From an uncultured Saprospiraceae bacterium (GTDB lineage Bacteria > Bacteroidota > Bacteroidia > Chitinophagales > Saprospiraceae), in contig CALLWB010000079.1 in the NCBI GenBank assembly GCA_938016265.1, positions 25,837 to 89,836 on the forward strand: DNA of 64,000 bases. The letters run 5' to 3'. The notes under the pieces are model-generated. The model was not told the DNA's origin. It searched no databases and was given only the letters and a program-made list of their open reading frames with translations. The stretch's first letter is position 1. Each line of letters begins with the position of its first letter. Of the stretch, positions 62,691 through 64,000 are shown piece after piece. The translations under genes were made by a program, and so were the position numbers.

Positions 62691-64000
62691 ATGAGTTTCT
62701 CAGAAAAATTTGTGGCCACGGCCAAACGGATCTTGCCTTCCCCATTCACCATCGCGGTTTTGCTGACTTTTATCACCGCTGCCATGGCCTTAATTTTAAC
62801 CGAATCTAAAAATCCGGCGACCAACCACTTTATTGAAGTCCTAGGGTTTTGGGAGCAAGGTTTTTTTGCTTTTCTGCAATTTGCTATGCAAATGGTACTC
62901 ATTTTGATTCTTGGCCATGTCCTGGCGCTCACCAAACCGGTCAATTGGTTGATCAATGGTTCTCTGAAGTATTGCAATAGTACGGCAAGTGCGGCTTTTA
63001 TCGTTACGCTGTTGACGGTTCTTATGGCGTTGTTTAATTGGGGACTGGGGTTGATTTTCGGGGCAGTATTTGCAAGGAAGGTGGCGGAATATTGCCAGCG
63101 AAATAAAATTCCACTCAATTATCCCTTGATCGGTGCTGCTGGATATTCAGGGTTGATGGTTTGGCATGGTGGGCTTTCAGGTTCTGCTCCCTTAGCAGTG
63201 GCGAATAAGGCCGACGATATTGTAGGACTGCAAGCAGCAATTCCAATGAGTGAAACGGTTTTTTCTACGATGAATATTGTCGCTTCCATTTTGTTGCTCC
63301 TTGTATTGCCGTTGTGTATGTATTGGTTAGGAAAGCGATCTACGCCAGAAAAAATTAACTTGCCGCGGCCTGTCAAGAAAAACAAAAATGACGTACCACA
63401 TGGTGCAGAGCGCTTGGATCATCTTCCAATTTTGGCCTATATTACGGGAGGATTGATGGTGTTTTATGGTATTTACAAAGCCTTTTTTCTGCCAAAAGAA
63501 TTGTCGCTTAGTTTTTTGAACCTCAATTGGATTATCTTTTTTCTTTTTGGTCTGGGAATATTGTTTCATGGTAGTTTCCGTTATTTCAAAGATGCAGTCA
63601 ATCAGGCGATTGGTGGCGCTGCGGGTATTATTATCCAATTTCCATTGTATGCTGGCATAATGGGAATTATGAGCAAATCGGGGCTGATTGCCTTGTTCTC
63701 AGGATTTTTTATTGGGATTTCAAATTCGGTTACTTTTCCCCTGTTTACCTTGATAAGTGCTGGAGTGGTCAACTTTTTTGTTCCTAGTGGGGGTGGACAA
63801 TGGGGCGTTCAAGGACCGATCATTATTCAAGCGGCTCAAGAAATCGGAGTTCCACTCAACAAATGCATCATGGCACTCACCTACGGAGATCAATTGACGA
63901 ATATGATGCAGCCATTTTGGGCACTACCACTCCTAGGAATAACTGGCCTAAAAGCCAAAGACATCCTGCCATATTCTTTGTTTCTAATGTTGGTTGGATT
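62691..64000 (+). CDS. atoE: Short-chain fatty acid transporter (AtoE family), 3'-truncated
   Basis: The gene begins at ATG 62691 (MSFSEKFVATAKRILPSPF) and stays open for 436 codons to the window edge. It has at least ten hydrophobic segments, including LLTVLMALFNWGLGLIFGAV, AAGIIIQFPLYAGIMGIM and TFPLFTLISAGVVNFF. The family signature VPSGGGQWGVQGPIIIQAAQ and GDQLTNMMQPFWALPLLGI are present. These are secondary carriers for acetoacetate, butyrate and similar acids. The minus-strand frames here are shadows. The final residues are missing, so only the C-terminal end cannot be checked. Confidence 0.92.
   Translation, partial: MSFSEKFVATAKRILPSPFTIAVLLTFITAAMALILTESKNPATNHFIEVLGFWEQGFFAFLQFAMQMVLILILGHVLALTKPVNWLINGSLKYCNSTASAAFIVTLLTVLMALFNWGLGLIFGAVFARKVAEYCQRNKIPLNYPLIGAAGYSGLMVWHGGLSGSAPLAVANKADDIVGLQAAIPMSETVFSTMNIVASILLLLVLPLCMYWLGKRSTPEKINLPRPVKKNKNDVPHGAERLDHLPILAYITGGLMVFYGIYKAFFLPKELSLSFLNLNWIIFFLFGLGILFHGSFRYFKDAVNQAIGGAAGIIIQFPLYAGIMGIMSKSGLIALFSGFFIGISNSVTFPLFTLISAGVVNFFVPSGGGQWGVQGPIIIQAAQEIGVPLNKCIMALTYGDQLTNMMQPFWALPLLGITGLKAKDILPYSLFLMLVG

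Overview
The window comes from a member of the Bacteroidota, most likely of the Saprospiria (Saprospiraceae/Lewinella-like) group. The evidence is: several secreted proteins carrying type IX secretion (T9SS) C-terminal domains (type A at 25.2-26.5 kb and 40-42.4 kb; type B 'gliding' domains at 27-39.5 kb and 54-54.9 kb); a PorP/SprF plus PorE-like outer-membrane locus; the TAnnTTTG promoter element of this phylum; AT-rich DNA; and proteins built from SprB-like repeats. There are no rRNA genes, insertion sequences or CRISPR arrays. The genes are ordinary chromosomal ones, but several are lineage-specific.

Layout. 0-4 kb: the end of a very large secreted repeat protein with a dockerin-like tail. 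4.1-8.1 kb: a NarL-type response regulator followed by a propeller-sensor histidine kinase; three near-identical palindromes lie around this pair, with two very short terminated transcription units just downstream. 8.8-11.7 kb: housekeeping genes (DUF4197 lipoprotein, FolB fused to a cysteine-rich CWC domain, glutaryl-CoA dehydrogenase). 11.8-13.9 kb: a helical cytoplasmic protein, which has a paralogue at 22-23.4 kb, and a small exported protein. 14.6-21.1 kb: an ECF-sigma-like protein with tandemly duplicated, degenerate sigma modules; a one-pass membrane anti-sigma-like protein whose cytoplasmic module is also duplicated; a lipoprotein-like protein; and an exported, C-terminally anchored TPR-CHAT cysteine peptidase with both catalytic residues present. 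I consider this the best candidate for an undescribed signalling system. 21.4-23.4 kb: a SpoU-type RNA methyltransferase and the paralogue. 23.5-25.1 kb: no protein gene, but a promoter- and terminator-bounded orphan transcript and two tRNA-Glu copies in a duplicated unit.

25.2-42.5 kb is a secretome block: a diheme peroxidase with a T9SS tail; a 4186-residue surface protein containing exactly four seven-bladed repeat blocks, each separated by SprB-like modules, then about 13 further repeats and a type B sorting domain; and a TIM-barrel-like plus LamG protein. 42.7-48.1 kb is on the minus strand: photolyase with an SDR-fold partner that lacks the catalytic tyrosine, a fatty acid hydroxylase, a small exported protein and a TPR protein. 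48.9-53.8 kb: an ArnT/PMT-type glycosyltransferase, a 52-residue membrane protein, two lipoproteins (one a YafK-like protein with no active site) and a PIF1-type helicase.

54.0-61.4 kb is a co-oriented envelope locus: a type B T9SS cargo, PorP/SprF, a PorE-like TPR-propeller-OmpA protein, and a second PorE-like protein in which the OmpA peptidoglycan anchor is replaced by two SPOR domains. The window ends with an unidentified exported protein and the first 436 codons of an AtoE-type short-chain fatty acid transporter. All assignments were made by reading motifs and architecture by eye; no database search was run.
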